Assembly (NCBI GenBank): GCA_963819715.1
Contig: CAWFXE010000002.1
Span: forward strand, 620,001-684,000
DNA: 64,000 nt
Source: DASUPK01 sp963819715
Lineage (GTDB): Bacteria > Actinomycetota > Thermoleophilia > Solirubrobacterales > 70-9
Direction of reading: 5' to 3'
Below the pieces are notes generated by a model. The model saw only the letters and a list, made by a program, of their open reading frames with translations. It was not told where the DNA came from and searched no databases. A program made the translations under genes and the position numbers. Below are positions 24,082 through 31,260 of this stretch, piece by piece; the first letter of the stretch is position 1, and every line of letters starts with the position of its first letter.

Positions 24082-24729
24082 ATGCGCCCTGACCAGGTCA
24101 ATGCGTGGGTCAGCGAGGCCCGTTTTCGGAGCTTCCTAGCAGCTTGTGGCAGGGACCACGATGTTGCTGTGGCTCTCTATCGGTGGAACGCCGAAGTGTC
24201 TGGGTCCCTCCTCGAGGTGATGCACCACGTGGAGGTGCTGCTACGGAATGCAATTGACCGCCAGTTCCCTGCCACCCCACCAAACGAGAGGATTTCTATC
24301 TGCTTGCCCTCCGTCTGGCTGACAGATCCGGCCATCGTGGAGGACAGAGGCCGTGAACGGGTCAACGATGCAATCGAGAGGCTGACCCATAATGAGAGTC
24401 GGGAGACGAGGGATCGAGTTGTCGCGGCCCTCAGTTTCGGTTTTTGGGGGGCACTGTTTACTGGGCGCTACGACGACCTCTGGCGGACACACCTTTATCG
24501 CGCATTTCCGAATGGTGACGGACGCCGCAAACAAGTGAATAGCTTGGTCCAGCGGATTGGGAGAGTGCGAAATCGGGTTGCTCACCATGAAGCGATCTTC
24601 GACTTCAAGCTAGAGGAAGAGCACGACAGGCTGCTCAACCTGGCCGGCCTCATTGACGATGAAGCCCGCGAATTCGTCAGTGAGCTGTCGCGAGTGCCGG
24701 CTGTCGTGCTGAATGACCCGCGCCGATAG
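24082..24729 (+). CDS. Abi-like abortive infection protein (HEPN RNase type)
   Basis: The protein follows the Abi_2 (AbiD/AbiF) plan: ALYRWNAEVSGSLLEVMHHV, VEVLLRNAIDRQFP, SFGFWGALFTGRYDDLWRTH, and the C-terminal RIGRVRNRVAHHEAIF. RNRVAH matches the R-x4-6-H motif of HEPN ribonucleases, and Abi proteins of this family stop phage growth by killing or arresting the infected cell. ATG 24,082 is chosen; ATG 24,058 would add eight residues but overlaps a hairpin arm. The gene is intact. A satellite-like element carrying anti-phage cargo is consistent with competition between phages. Confidence 0.82.
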   Translation: MRPDQVNAWVSEARFRSFLAACGRDHDVAVALYRWNAEVSGSLLEVMHHVEVLLRNAIDRQFPATPPNERISICLPSVWLTDPAIVEDRGRERVNDAIERLTHNESRETRDRVVAALSFGFWGALFTGRYDDLWRTHLYRAFPNGDGRRKQVNSLVQRIGRVRNRVAHHEAIFDFKLEEEHDRLLNLAGLIDDEAREFVSELSRVPAVVLNDPRR

Positions 24730-24735
24730 CGCCGC

Positions 24736-24764
24736 TTGACCCCGACCGCTGGCGCGGTTAGAGT
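24736..24764 (+). promoter_or_regulatory. integrase-operon promoter, TTGACC-N17-TAGAGT
   Basis: TTGACC (24,736-24,741) and TAGAGT (24,759-24,764) have 17-base spacing. A leader of about 125 bases follows and contains the stem GGGGCC/GGCCCC (24,782-24,808). Confidence 0.7.
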
Positions 24765-24895
24765 CGCCCTATCAATCAAGTGGGGCCGCGCGCGCGAACG
24801 CCGGCCCCGTGGCCGCCGCTCAAGGGACACTCGCGCGGCGACTCCGGGAGCGTAAGCGTTCCGCTCGTACCTCGACTCAATCGAGAGGAACACAC

Positions 24896-25300
24896 ATGGC
24901 GTCAATGGGACCGGAGGAGTTCGCGCACCTGACCAAGGATGACGTGAGATGGGAGGTGTACGAGGAACTATGGAACGCCCTCGGCCGGGAAGGACAGGCT
25001 GTTGTCTGTGCCTACTGGTCCGACAGGGAAGAGATCGAGCGCGATGCTGACTGCCTGGCGAACGGGATCGACCCCGCCGAGATTGCCCCGCGCCGCAAGG
25101 CGATTGACGATCTCTGCAGCGCAGCGCGCGGGCTTGGCGCAGCCGATGATCTCTGTGAGGCAATCTGCGACGAGCTAGAGGGCCGTGGAGTGGCGGAGCG
25201 CACGGAGAGTGTGCTTGCCGAGTTCAGAGAGAGCGTCCGGGCCTTTGAAGCTGTACTGGGCCGAGCGCTGACATTCAACGCGGAAGGAGAGACCGCCTAA
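24896..25300 (+). CDS. acidic helical protein coupled to the integrase
   Basis: ATG 24,896 is preceded by GAGAGGA. The 134 residues are mostly helical and acidic (FAHLTKDDVRWEVYEELWNA, RRKAIDDLCSAARGLGAADD and VLAEFRESVRAFEAVLGRAL). Its TAA overlaps the integrase ATG as TAATG, so both are made from one message. Position makes it a candidate recombination accessory or directionality factor, but it lacks a recognisable HTH. The family is unknown to me. Confidence 0.6.
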   Translation: MASMGPEEFAHLTKDDVRWEVYEELWNALGREGQAVVCAYWSDREEIERDADCLANGIDPAEIAPRRKAIDDLCSAARGLGAADDLCEAICDELEGRGVAERTESVLAEFRESVRAFEAVLGRALTFNAEGETA

Positions 25301-26503
25301 TGGCCGCCTCGCTCGAAAAGACGAATCACCCCGGAATCTTCAAGCGGGGAAACCGCTATGTCGTCGTCTACTACGTGGACGGCAAGCAGCGGCGAGAAAC
25401 GGTCGGAACGATGAGGGCGGCGCGAAAGCTGAAAGCGGCCCGCACGACCGACCGCGATCGGGGCGAGCTCTTCGAGAGCAGCAACGCCCCGTTCCGCGAG
25501 TACGCGGCCGACTGGATTGACCGCTACATCGGCAACGGCAAGCGCGGGTTCAGCGAGAGCAGCCGTCGCTCCTACAAGCGCGACCTTGACCGCTACGTCT
25601 ATCCGTTCTTCTCGGACCAACTCCACCGCAAGGTGTCGGGGATCAACCCCCTGGACGTGGCCCGGTGGATCGGCTGGCTATGCGAACAACCAAACGGAAG
25701 CGGCGGGAAGCTGACAGACGCAACGGTGCGCCGGATAGTCGCCGTGCTGAGCGCCTGTCTGGCGTCCGCCAAGCGAGAGGGAGTAATCCGCTCCAACCCG
25801 ATCAACGGTGCGGCTCTACCGAGTCGGCCCCAGATCGAGGACGAGGATGGGGACAAGGGCCGTCTCTCTCTCACGCGATCAACTGGCGATGTTCCTGCGG
25901 GTCGTCCACCCGGACTATCGCCTGATGTTCCGGTTCCTCGCCGCGACGGGACTGCGCTGGTCGGAGCTGATCGTTGTTCGCTGGCGGGACCTCCGCCTGG
26001 ACGGCTCTGTGCCGTGCGTGAGAGTCCGACGCGCCTATTCAAAGGGCGAGATGAAGGCCCCGAAGTCGAAGTACGGGCGACGGGACGTTCCGCTGGACGC
26101 AAGCCTTGTCTCTGCCCTGCGGCTCCGTCAGGCCGGCGAGGACGATCTTGTCTTCGCCTCCGCTCGAGGCGGCCGTCCGAATCACGCCAACGTCATGCGC
26201 CGCTACTTGAAGCCGGCGGCTCAGGAGGTGGGCGTTCCGTGGGCCGGGTTCCACACCTTCCGGCACACCTGCGCGAGCCTCCTGTTCGCCCGGGGACAGA
26301 ATGTGGTCCAGGTCCAGCATTGGCTAGGGCATCACTCCCCGAGCTTCACGCTGGACACCTACATCCACCTGATGCCCGGAGAGGGTGCGGCCCCCCTGGA
26401 TCTGACCGCCGAACTGGCCGGGGGTGACAACAAAGTGACAACACGACCGACCCCAACGGGCCCAATCTCAGCCGGATTGGTCCCCCAGGAACAGGCTCTC
26501 TAG
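25300..26503 (+). pseudogene. int: tyrosine integrase of E2, interrupted by a frameshift
   Basis: The N-terminal part has an arm-binding domain (HPGIFKRGNRYVVVYYVDGK) and a SAM-like core domain. After IEDEDGDK the frame shifts at GGG 25,857-25,859; removing one G continues AVSLSRDQLAMFLRVVHPDY and the catalytic domain: Arg in ATGLRWSELIVVRW, Lys in PKSKYGRRDVP, HTFRHTCAS, HWLGHHSPS and the Tyr of LDTYIHLMP. All catalytic residues are present. The gene ends 43 bases before attR, the usual place. Unless the extra G is a sequencing error or bypassed by slippage, E2 can no longer move on its own. Confidence 0.85.
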
Positions 26504-26546
26504 GCACGAATTCCCCGCCGCACCCGGATCAGCCCAACGCCTGAAC

Positions 26547-26562
26547 CGAACAAGGAGTTCGC
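26547..26562 (+). repeat. attR of element E2
   Basis: Second copy of CGAACAAGGAGTTCGC. The bases to its right (GCTGCTGCGCGC) continue the response-regulator reading frame, whereas those to its left belong to E2. Confidence 0.88.
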
Positions 26563-26800
26563 GCTGCTGCGCGCGCTTGCGGCCGAGCCGCGACGGGTCT
26601 TCACCAAGGACGAGCTGCTGCGCGACGTCTGGGGCTTTCGCTCGAAGGGACGCACGCGGACGCTCGACTCCCACGCGAGCCGCCTGCGTCGCAAGCTCGA
26701 CCCGGAGGGCGCGCGCTACGTCTTCAACTGCTGGGGCGTGCCCCAACGTCACTTGTTTGAGCCGATTTCCGTGCCTGCGTCAGGTGGACACGGGCAGTAG
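26549..26800 (+). pseudogene. OmpR-family response regulator, 3' part (split by E2)
   Basis: The frame AAC AAG GAG TTC GCG continues as ALLRALAAEPRRVFTKDELL, then VWGFRSKGRTRTLDSHASRL and RRKLDPEGARYVFNCWGV: the recognition helix and wing missing from the 5' part. The expected ending GYRL after CWGV is replaced by PQRHLFEP and a further 15 residues to TAG 26,798, so the far 3' end was also altered, before or after the E2 insertion. There is no start signal, so it should be silent. Confidence 0.85.
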
Positions 26801-27072
26801 GGGGCGATCCCTCCCGCCCCGAGTGCTGCGTTTCGTCGGAAGGAGCACCGCCTGCGGGCCAACCTCAGGGCGCCGGGAGTGCCCCTGGCACGCGAAGGGA
26901 GGCGCGAGGCGATCCCTTGCGGAAAGTGCCGCTTTGCATGGAAAGCAGCGGTTCGACGCCGACGCTCAGCAGCACGGGCCGGACGGCCGCATCGGACGGA
27001 TTTCTACGGATGTCGACCGCAGAGGGCTGGTATAGGCTCGCTCATCTCGGGGGGGCGGATGGGAGGCTCTAG
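26801..27072. other. intergenic with hairpin repeat copy 5
   Basis: No gene is seen. It contains CCGCTTT repeat copy 5 and a TATAGGCT box at about 27,030 that may be the -10 of the next gene. Confidence 0.4.
26928..26951 (+). repeat. CCGCTTT hairpin repeat, copy 5
   Basis: GCCGCTTTGCATGGAAAGC followed by AGCGG; nearly identical to copies 1 and 3 but outside E2, in E1 sequence just beyond attR. Confidence 0.5.
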
Positions 27073-27963
27073 GTGAAGAACTGCTTCGTCATCGTTCTTG
27101 TTGCACTGCTCGGCTCGATGATCGCCATGCCCTCCGCATCTGCCTCAGCCGTCGCAGGGACGGCAAAGAAGTGCAAGCGGCATCACAAGGGCAAGCGGCA
27201 TCACAAGGGCAAGCGGCATCACAAAAAGAAGTGCCACAAGAGCTCCCACGGATCCCCGACTACGCCTGTTCCATCCGGCAACCCGCCCGCTGCGGGAAGC
27301 GAATACGTGGCCTTGGGCGATTCGATTGCCGCGGGCTGGGGCGCCTCCACCCCGAGCAAGGACTACGTCTCGCTGCTTTTCGCCCACTACCAGTCGACGC
27401 TCGGCGTCAGCCAGGTCTCGAATCGCGGCGTCGCGGGCGAGACGAGTACCACGCAGCGTGGCTCGCAGCTGGCTGGCGCGCTCAGCGACATCAACGGGCC
27501 GAGCGACACCCGCGTCGTCACGATCGACATCGGAGCGAATGACTTCTACGTGGCCGGGTGTCCCTTCGGATCAGCCCCCTGTACCGACACGTTCAAGAAC
27601 AACTTCTCGCAGACGCTGAGCGATCTCCAATCCGCCCTCGCAGGCGATCCGGGCGACGAGACCTTGATCGCGATGGCCTATTACAACCCTTACGCGGGGG
27701 CGGGGGGAAGCGAATCAACGTGGGATACCGTCGAGTTGGGGAGCTCGAAGCTCTTCAGTTGCTCGGATACAGGAGCCGAGCTAGGGCTAAACGACGCAAT
27801 CGCGCAGGTGGCGAGCGCCCACGGAGTGCTGCTCGCCAACGCCTATCCGGCCATGCACAGTGCCGGGGCGGCCGACATCGCGGGGGATCACATTCACCCG
27901 AACGACATCGGGCACCAGGCAATTGCCGATGCGTTCATCAATGCGGGGACCCCCTGCACATAA
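27073..27963 (+). CDS. secreted SGNH/GDSL hydrolase with His/Lys-rich linker
   Basis: GTG 27,073 follows GGGAGG. A signal peptide is followed by three copies of an 18-base repeat encoding KRHHKG (27,175-27,228), flanked by Cys (KKCKRHH and KKKCHK), then a Ser/Pro linker. The enzyme domain has block I VALGDSIAAGWG (nucleophile Ser), block III DIGANDFY and block V DHIHPNDIGH (Asp-x-x-His), i.e. a complete SGNH esterase or lipase triad. It should hydrolyse esters outside the cell. The His/Lys repeat could bind metal or anionic polymers and anchor the enzyme; that is inference. Confidence 0.87.
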   Translation: MKNCFVIVLVALLGSMIAMPSASASAVAGTAKKCKRHHKGKRHHKGKRHHKKKCHKSSHGSPTTPVPSGNPPAAGSEYVALGDSIAAGWGASTPSKDYVSLLFAHYQSTLGVSQVSNRGVAGETSTTQRGSQLAGALSDINGPSDTRVVTIDIGANDFYVAGCPFGSAPCTDTFKNNFSQTLSDLQSALAGDPGDETLIAMAYYNPYAGAGGSESTWDTVELGSSKLFSCSDTGAELGLNDAIAQVASAHGVLLANAYPAMHSAGAADIAGDHIHPNDIGHQAIADAFINAGTPCT

Positions 27964-28125
27964 GACCCCGAGGACGTCGGTTGCTCTCGGCACCACGCGA
28001 AGGGAGGCGTGGCGTCGGGTTGCTTGCTGGACGATCCGGAGGGTCGGCCATAACGGTGGGACGCTTCCTCGGGTGAAGCGAGACTGGCCGTTTTTTCAGG
28101 GTTGATCAGCTCCACCGGATCGGAC
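27964..28125. other. intergenic between SGNH hydrolase and TetR remnant
   Basis: No gene or clear signal is seen; the flanking genes converge here. Confidence 0.35.
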
Positions 28126-28437
28126 TCAGACTTGAAGCGTTCGGCGGAGCGCCCGATGAGCGCGCTCGATGACAGTGCTGTCGGAGTGCAGGACCGCGAC
28201 GACGTTCGCGCCGGCAAGCAGCGCCCCGAGCTCGAATGCGAGCTGGTCCACCTCCACATCGGCCGGGAGCTCGCCGTTCAGGTCGGCCTCGCGGGCTGTC
28301 TCGCGCAGCAGCTCGCTCCACTGCCGCTGGTAGGTAGCGACCCGGTCGTGCACCGGCCCGGGCCGGGAGCCCAGCTCGGCGGACGCAACGACGAAGAAGC
28401 AGCCCCCTGGGAACACCCGGCGGTCGACGTCAACAGT
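28126..28437 (-). pseudogene. TetR-family regulator, C-terminal fragment
   Basis: The minus-strand frame reads DRRVFPGGCFFVVASAELGS, RPGPVHDRVATYQRQWSELL, then VDQLAFELGALLAGANVVAV: the ligand-binding C-domain of a TetR repressor. The N-terminal helix-turn-helix is absent. Immediately upstream lies the sigma-factor fragment, so a deletion or recombination has joined the tails of two genes. No separate start or ribosome site is seen. Confidence 0.7.
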
Positions 28438-28439
28438 TC

Positions 28440-28837
28440 TCTCCGCCGGTCCGCGAGGGTCTCGCCTCGTTCGAACCGCTCCGCTGGCCCAGGCAGATCG
28501 GCTGGCAGGACTTCCCCCAAGTCGATCTCGCTCGCATCTTCTCCGGCCTCGATACGCAGGCTGCATTCCCTTCGGCGTGAGGGGCGCCGACGCATCGCCC
28601 ACGCCTCGCGCTTCACCGTCGTGTAGAGCCAGGCGAGTGGTTCCCCGTGCCCTTGTAGCGCTGGATGAACAGGAGATACGCAGACTGCAGGGCGTCATCC
28701 GCGTCGTCTGGGAGATCGGCGTGCCGGTTGGCTTGCCGCCGCAGCCGGTGCTCGTAAAGGCGCAGGACCTCGGTAAGCAGCTCGGCATTTCGCTCGCGCT
28801 CACTGGCGCTTGATCTGGAGTCCGGCTGGGCGGCCAT
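28440..28837 (-). pseudogene. ECF-like sigma factor, truncated and frameshifted
   Basis: The N-terminal part (VLRLYEHRLRRQANRHADLP, DDADDALQSAYLLFIQRYKG) is sigma region 2. Near 28,635 one base is missing from a G run; adding it continues TGEPLAWLYTTVKREAWAMR and RRPSRRRECSLRIEAGEDAS, after which the sequence breaks into the TetR fragment before region 4. Without region 4 it cannot recognise -35 boxes. The YEHRLRRQ/DALQSAY style is, from memory, typical of sigma factors in Thermoleophilia. Confidence 0.7.
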
Positions 28838-28988
28838 GAGGGCGGCCGACCGCACGGCTCCGCCGTGCAAACATCAGGCCGTCCGCCGTCCAGCCGGGCT
28901 CCAGCGACCAGAGAGACGAAATCCGCGAAAAGCTGTGCGCCACAAATGCGCCAGTCAGACACGGTTTTGAGCGGTCTCCAGCGGTCTC

Positions 28989-29017
28989 CGGCGGATCGCC
29001 TCGAAAGCGATCCGCCG
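28989..29017. terminator. strong 11-bp hairpin near the E1 right end
   Basis: CGGCGGATCGC and GCGATCCGCCG pair perfectly around the loop CTCGAAA. It lies between the tRNA gene and the sigma remnant and could terminate transcription leaving the tRNA. Confidence 0.65.
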
Positions 29018-29035
29018 CCGGAACCGCCCACATTG

Positions 29036-29048
29036 TCCCTGCAAATCG
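29036..29048 (-). repeat. TCCCTGCAAATCG repeat, copy 3
   Basis: Lies 21 bases from the 3' end of the intact tRNA-Ser, just inside E1, mirroring copy 1 at the left end. Confidence 0.55.
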
Positions 29049-29069
29049 CCAGGGTTTGGCTCTAGCTAG

Positions 29070-29158
29070 CGGAGGGGGTGGGATTCGAACCCACGAGGGA
29101 CCCGAGGGCCCCTAACGGTTTTCGAGACCGCCCCGTTCAACCGCTCCGGCACCCCTCC
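29070..29158 (-). tRNA. tRNA-Ser (anticodon CGA)
   Basis: The minus strand folds into a full class II tRNA of 89 bases: acceptor GGAGGGG/CCCCTCC with discriminator G, D arm, anticodon loop CTCGAAA, a long variable arm typical of tRNA-Ser, and T arm GTGGGTTCGAATCCCAC. CCA is not encoded. The E1 island abuts its 3' end, so this gene is the probable integration site, with the element supplying or preserving the 3' end. Confidence 0.95.
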
Positions 29159-29227
29159 AGGGCGGTGACAAGGCTAGCGGCGACGGGCGAAGTGCCGCGG
29201 CCGGTTCGGGGGTGATACTTCGGCCTC

Positions 29228-29608
29228 GTGTCCGCGGAGAACGTCGAAATCGCCCGCGCGATCCGTGAGGCGCTCCTCACCGGCGGGCCGGAAGCGGCCG
29301 AGGAGTTCTTCCATCCCGATGTCACCTTCGAGGTGGCTGTCGGGCATTTCGAGGGGATCGCCGGGATGTCCACCTGGTTCCAGACGATCGCCAAGTACCT
29401 GATCGACTACGAGATCGTCGAGACGAGGTACCTGGATGCCGGGGATGGCGTGATCATCAACAACGTGATGAGGGCGCGGGGCGCGCATACCGAGCTGGCG
29501 ACCCAGGACCAGATCTACCTGATGCTGTTCAAGGACGGGAGGGTGATCCGCGTCTCGCGCCATGCCGATGAGGCCGAGGCGCTCGCGACTGCCGAGGCGA
29601 GCGGCTAG
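29228..29608 (+). CDS. SnoaL/NTF2-like protein
   Basis: A 126-residue cone-fold protein: ENVEIARAIREALLTGGPEA, AAEEFFHPDVTFEVAVGHFE, GDGVIINNVMRARGAHTELA and QIYLMLFKDGRVIRVSRHAD are the standard SnoaL-like elements. These small enzymes or binding proteins act on small hydrophobic ligands; the exact substrate cannot be read. The GTG at 29,228 gives MSAENVEIAR, the usual start. It is convergent with ytoQ and overlaps its stop by four bases. Confidence 0.82.
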   Translation: MSAENVEIARAIREALLTGGPEAAEEFFHPDVTFEVAVGHFEGIAGMSTWFQTIAKYLIDYEIVETRYLDAGDGVIINNVMRARGAHTELATQDQIYLMLFKDGRVIRVSRHADEAEALATAEASG

Positions 29609-30066
29609 GCCCCGGCCGGCAGCTTGCCCTCGAGCACGTAGCGCAGCACGTCAACGACCTGCTCCGGCGTCTCGGCCGTCGCCATCGCGGCGCGGTCGAT
29701 CTCCTTCAGTGCATGCGTCGTGTCCGGGTCGTGGAGCGTGACGATCGGCTTGCCCAGCGCGGCCGCGAAGCCCGCGTCGAAAGCGGCGTTCCATTGCTTG
29801 TACTTGTCGCCGAATCGGACCACGACGACATCGGCCTGGCGGACGAGCGTCTGGGTGCGGATCGCGTTGACGCCTGCGCCCTTGTGGTCCTTCCAGAAAC
29901 CGTCGGACTCCTCGCCCAGGATCGCGACTCCTACGTCGTCCGATGCCCCGTGATCCGTGACGGGCGAGGTGAAGGCGACGTCGAGGCCTGCCTCCTTGGC
30001 CCCCGCGGCGATGCGCTCGCGCCAATCGGAGTGAATCTCCCCCGCCAGGTAAACATTCCACGCCAT
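29605..30066 (-). CDS. ytoQ: YtoQ family protein
   Basis: The sequence matches the YtoQ family nearly end to end: WNVYLAGEIHSDWRERIAAG, FTSPVTDHGASDDVGVAILG, NAIRTQTLVRQADVVVVRFG and DKYKQWNAAFDAGFAAALGK. The family has a Rossmann-like fold related to nucleoside 2-deoxyribosyltransferases, with unproven biochemical function. The 153-residue length is normal. The ATG at 30,064-30,066 is the conserved start. The upstream sequence holds the repeated GTAGT-GCCCTGGCGC unit that also ends the neighbouring nuclease-like gene. Confidence 0.85.
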   Translation of the reverse strand: MAWNVYLAGEIHSDWRERIAAGAKEAGLDVAFTSPVTDHGASDDVGVAILGEESDGFWKDHKGAGVNAIRTQTLVRQADVVVVRFGDKYKQWNAAFDAGFAAALGKPIVTLHDPDTTHALKEIDRAAMATAETPEQVVDVLRYVLEGKLPAGA

Positions 30067-30135
30067 GCGCCGAGTTATACGTCAAGCGCTGCTCGCCGAG
30101 CGTCCCGTAGTAGGTGCCCTGGCGCTGCGGGACGG

Positions 30136-31065
30136 TCACCGGATGGCCCTGCGCCGAGCGTCCTGTAGTGAGCGCCCTGGCGCGGATTGCAGGACGCTCG
30201 GCGTTGGGGCGAGGGCGAGTAGGCGTTCGGGACGGTCGTAGACGTCGTCTGAGGTGATTCGCACGACCATCCAACCGGCCCGTTCCCAAGCTCGTTGCTT
30301 ACGGGCGTCCTCGCCGCGATCGAGGTGAAATGGTCCTCCGTCGACCTCAATGATGAGACGGATTGAACTCCAGCTGAGATCGGCCTCCTCACCGGCGATG
30401 CGAACATTCAAGCGCGGCATGGGCCGGCCGGCGCCCTGCAGGACCTCCAGGGCGCGGATCTCGGCTCCGCTCCGCGCGCGGTCCAGGGGGAAACCGGCGT
30501 AGCGGGCCAGCGTGAGCGCAAATCGACGTACTCCACGGCGGCCGCGACAAGCCCCGAGGTATTGCCCCAGCGAGTCAAGCGTCGCCAGTTCCAGGCGAAC
30601 AGATTCGCGAACGGCCCTCGCGACTGCTCGATCCCCAACCGTTCGAGCGAGATCCAGCAGCGTCCGGGGCACGGACGTAATTGGGATTCCCCACCTGCTC
30701 GTCACGTCATCGGCCAGAGTCGAGCTGCGGTAGGCGAGCACTCCTCCGAAGCGGCGAGGACCACCGCTGCCGGGGCGAGTAACGGTCTCGAGACGCCGCG
30801 GCAACGACAGAATCCGCCACGCGGCCGCGGCGCTCTGGTGGCTGAGCACGGTGTTTGCAGCCGTCAGCGTGGCCCCCATCCACCGTCCACGATCGTCGTC
30901 GAGTACCGGTGGCAGGCCGAACACTCCCTGTTCGACAATCACGAGGCTGCCGATTGCGAGCCGGTGCGCGATCGCATCATCGGTGAAGCCAAGCTCGAGG
31001 AGCTGACCGCGAGAGACTCGATTGAACTGCTCGGCGGCAAGATCCCTCAGCTGAACGTCCCTCAT
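30136..31065 (-). CDS. AbiEi-like HTH plus DUF559 (Vsr-fold) protein
   Basis: The N-terminal half has the winged-helix/antitoxin pattern (QFNRVSRGQLLELGFTDDAI, VLSHQSAAAAWRILSLPRRL, GIPITSVPRTLLDLARTVGD) known from AbiEi-like proteins. The C-terminal half has the DUF559 Vsr-like nuclease domain: RLNVRIAGEEADLSWSSIRL, IIEVDGGPFHLDRGEDARKQ and AWERAGWMVVRITSDDVYDR, keeping the acidic and His residues of the family. Such two-domain proteins are frequent in actinobacteria; function is unproven. The last about 20 codons lie inside a large inverted repeat (30,152-30,203). Confidence 0.8.
   Translation of the reverse strand: MRDVQLRDLAAEQFNRVSRGQLLELGFTDDAIAHRLAIGSLVIVEQGVFGLPPVLDDDRGRWMGATLTAANTVLSHQSAAAAWRILSLPRRLETVTRPGSGGPRRFGGVLAYRSSTLADDVTSRWGIPITSVPRTLLDLARTVGDRAVARAVRESVRLELATLDSLGQYLGACRGRRGVRRFALTLARYAGFPLDRARSGAEIRALEVLQGAGRPMPRLNVRIAGEEADLSWSSIRLIIEVDGGPFHLDRGEDARKQRAWERAGWMVVRITSDDVYDRPERLLALAPTPSVLQSAPGRSLQDARRRAIR
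30152..30203. repeat. 14-bp perfect inverted repeat, cruciform-like
   Basis: CGCCGAGCGTCCTG and CAGGACGCTCGGCG enclose 24 bases that contain an inner stem GCGCC/GGCGC. A weaker, related unit (GTCCCG/CGGGAC with GCCCTGGCGC) lies just left of it at about 30,100-30,135. It probably acts as a bidirectional terminator at the end of the nuclease-like gene. Confidence 0.7.
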
Positions 31066-31137
31066 GTGGTGCCTGAGCCCCTATCGCAGGACGTTCGCCC
31101 CTGGTGGCTCGGAGTGGCTTCTAGACTTCGCACACCC

Positions 31138-31226
31138 GGAGAGGTGTCCGAGTGGCTTAAGGAGCTCGCTTGGAAAGCGAGTGGGCGGGTTAAACCGCCT
31201 CGTGGGTTCGAATCCCACCCTCTCCG
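31138..31226 (+). tRNA. tRNA-Ser (anticodon GGA)
   Basis: Class II tRNA of 89 bases: acceptor GGAGAGG/CCTCTCC with discriminator G, D arm with AGTGG, anticodon loop CTTGGAAA region giving GGA, a long variable arm, and T arm GTGGGTTCGAATCCCAC. CCA is not encoded. It differs from the CGA copy in the acceptor and anticodon arms but shares the T arm. Confidence 0.95.
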
Positions 31227-31260
31227 CTCCGGTAGGCACAACAGAGGGAGAGGGGAAACC

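Larger units (their letters stand above)
10484..26562. mobile_element. E2: 16-kb integrative element inserted in a response regulator gene
   Basis: The boundaries are set by a 16-bp direct repeat, and joining the outer sequences across one copy rebuilds an uninterrupted OmpR winged helix (ELANKEFALLRALAAEP). The excised circle would be 16,063 bp. A tyrosine integrase lies next to the right repeat. Other cargo includes an excisionase-like HTH protein, a phage-type replication initiator, a terminase-small-subunit-like protein, an Abi/HEPN protein, an MsrA and many small unknowns. No capsid, tail, large terminase or conjugation genes are seen, so it resembles a phage satellite or small integrative plasmid rather than a prophage. 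Confidence 0.88.

Noticed and set aside
10484..26562. E2 as a normal prophage
   Set aside because: No capsid, portal, tail or large terminase genes were seen in any frame.
30562..31260. Upstream extension of the 31,261 gene across the tRNA-Ser
   Set aside because: The frame reads through an antisense gene and a tRNA; the ATG with a ribosome site at 31,261 is clearly better.
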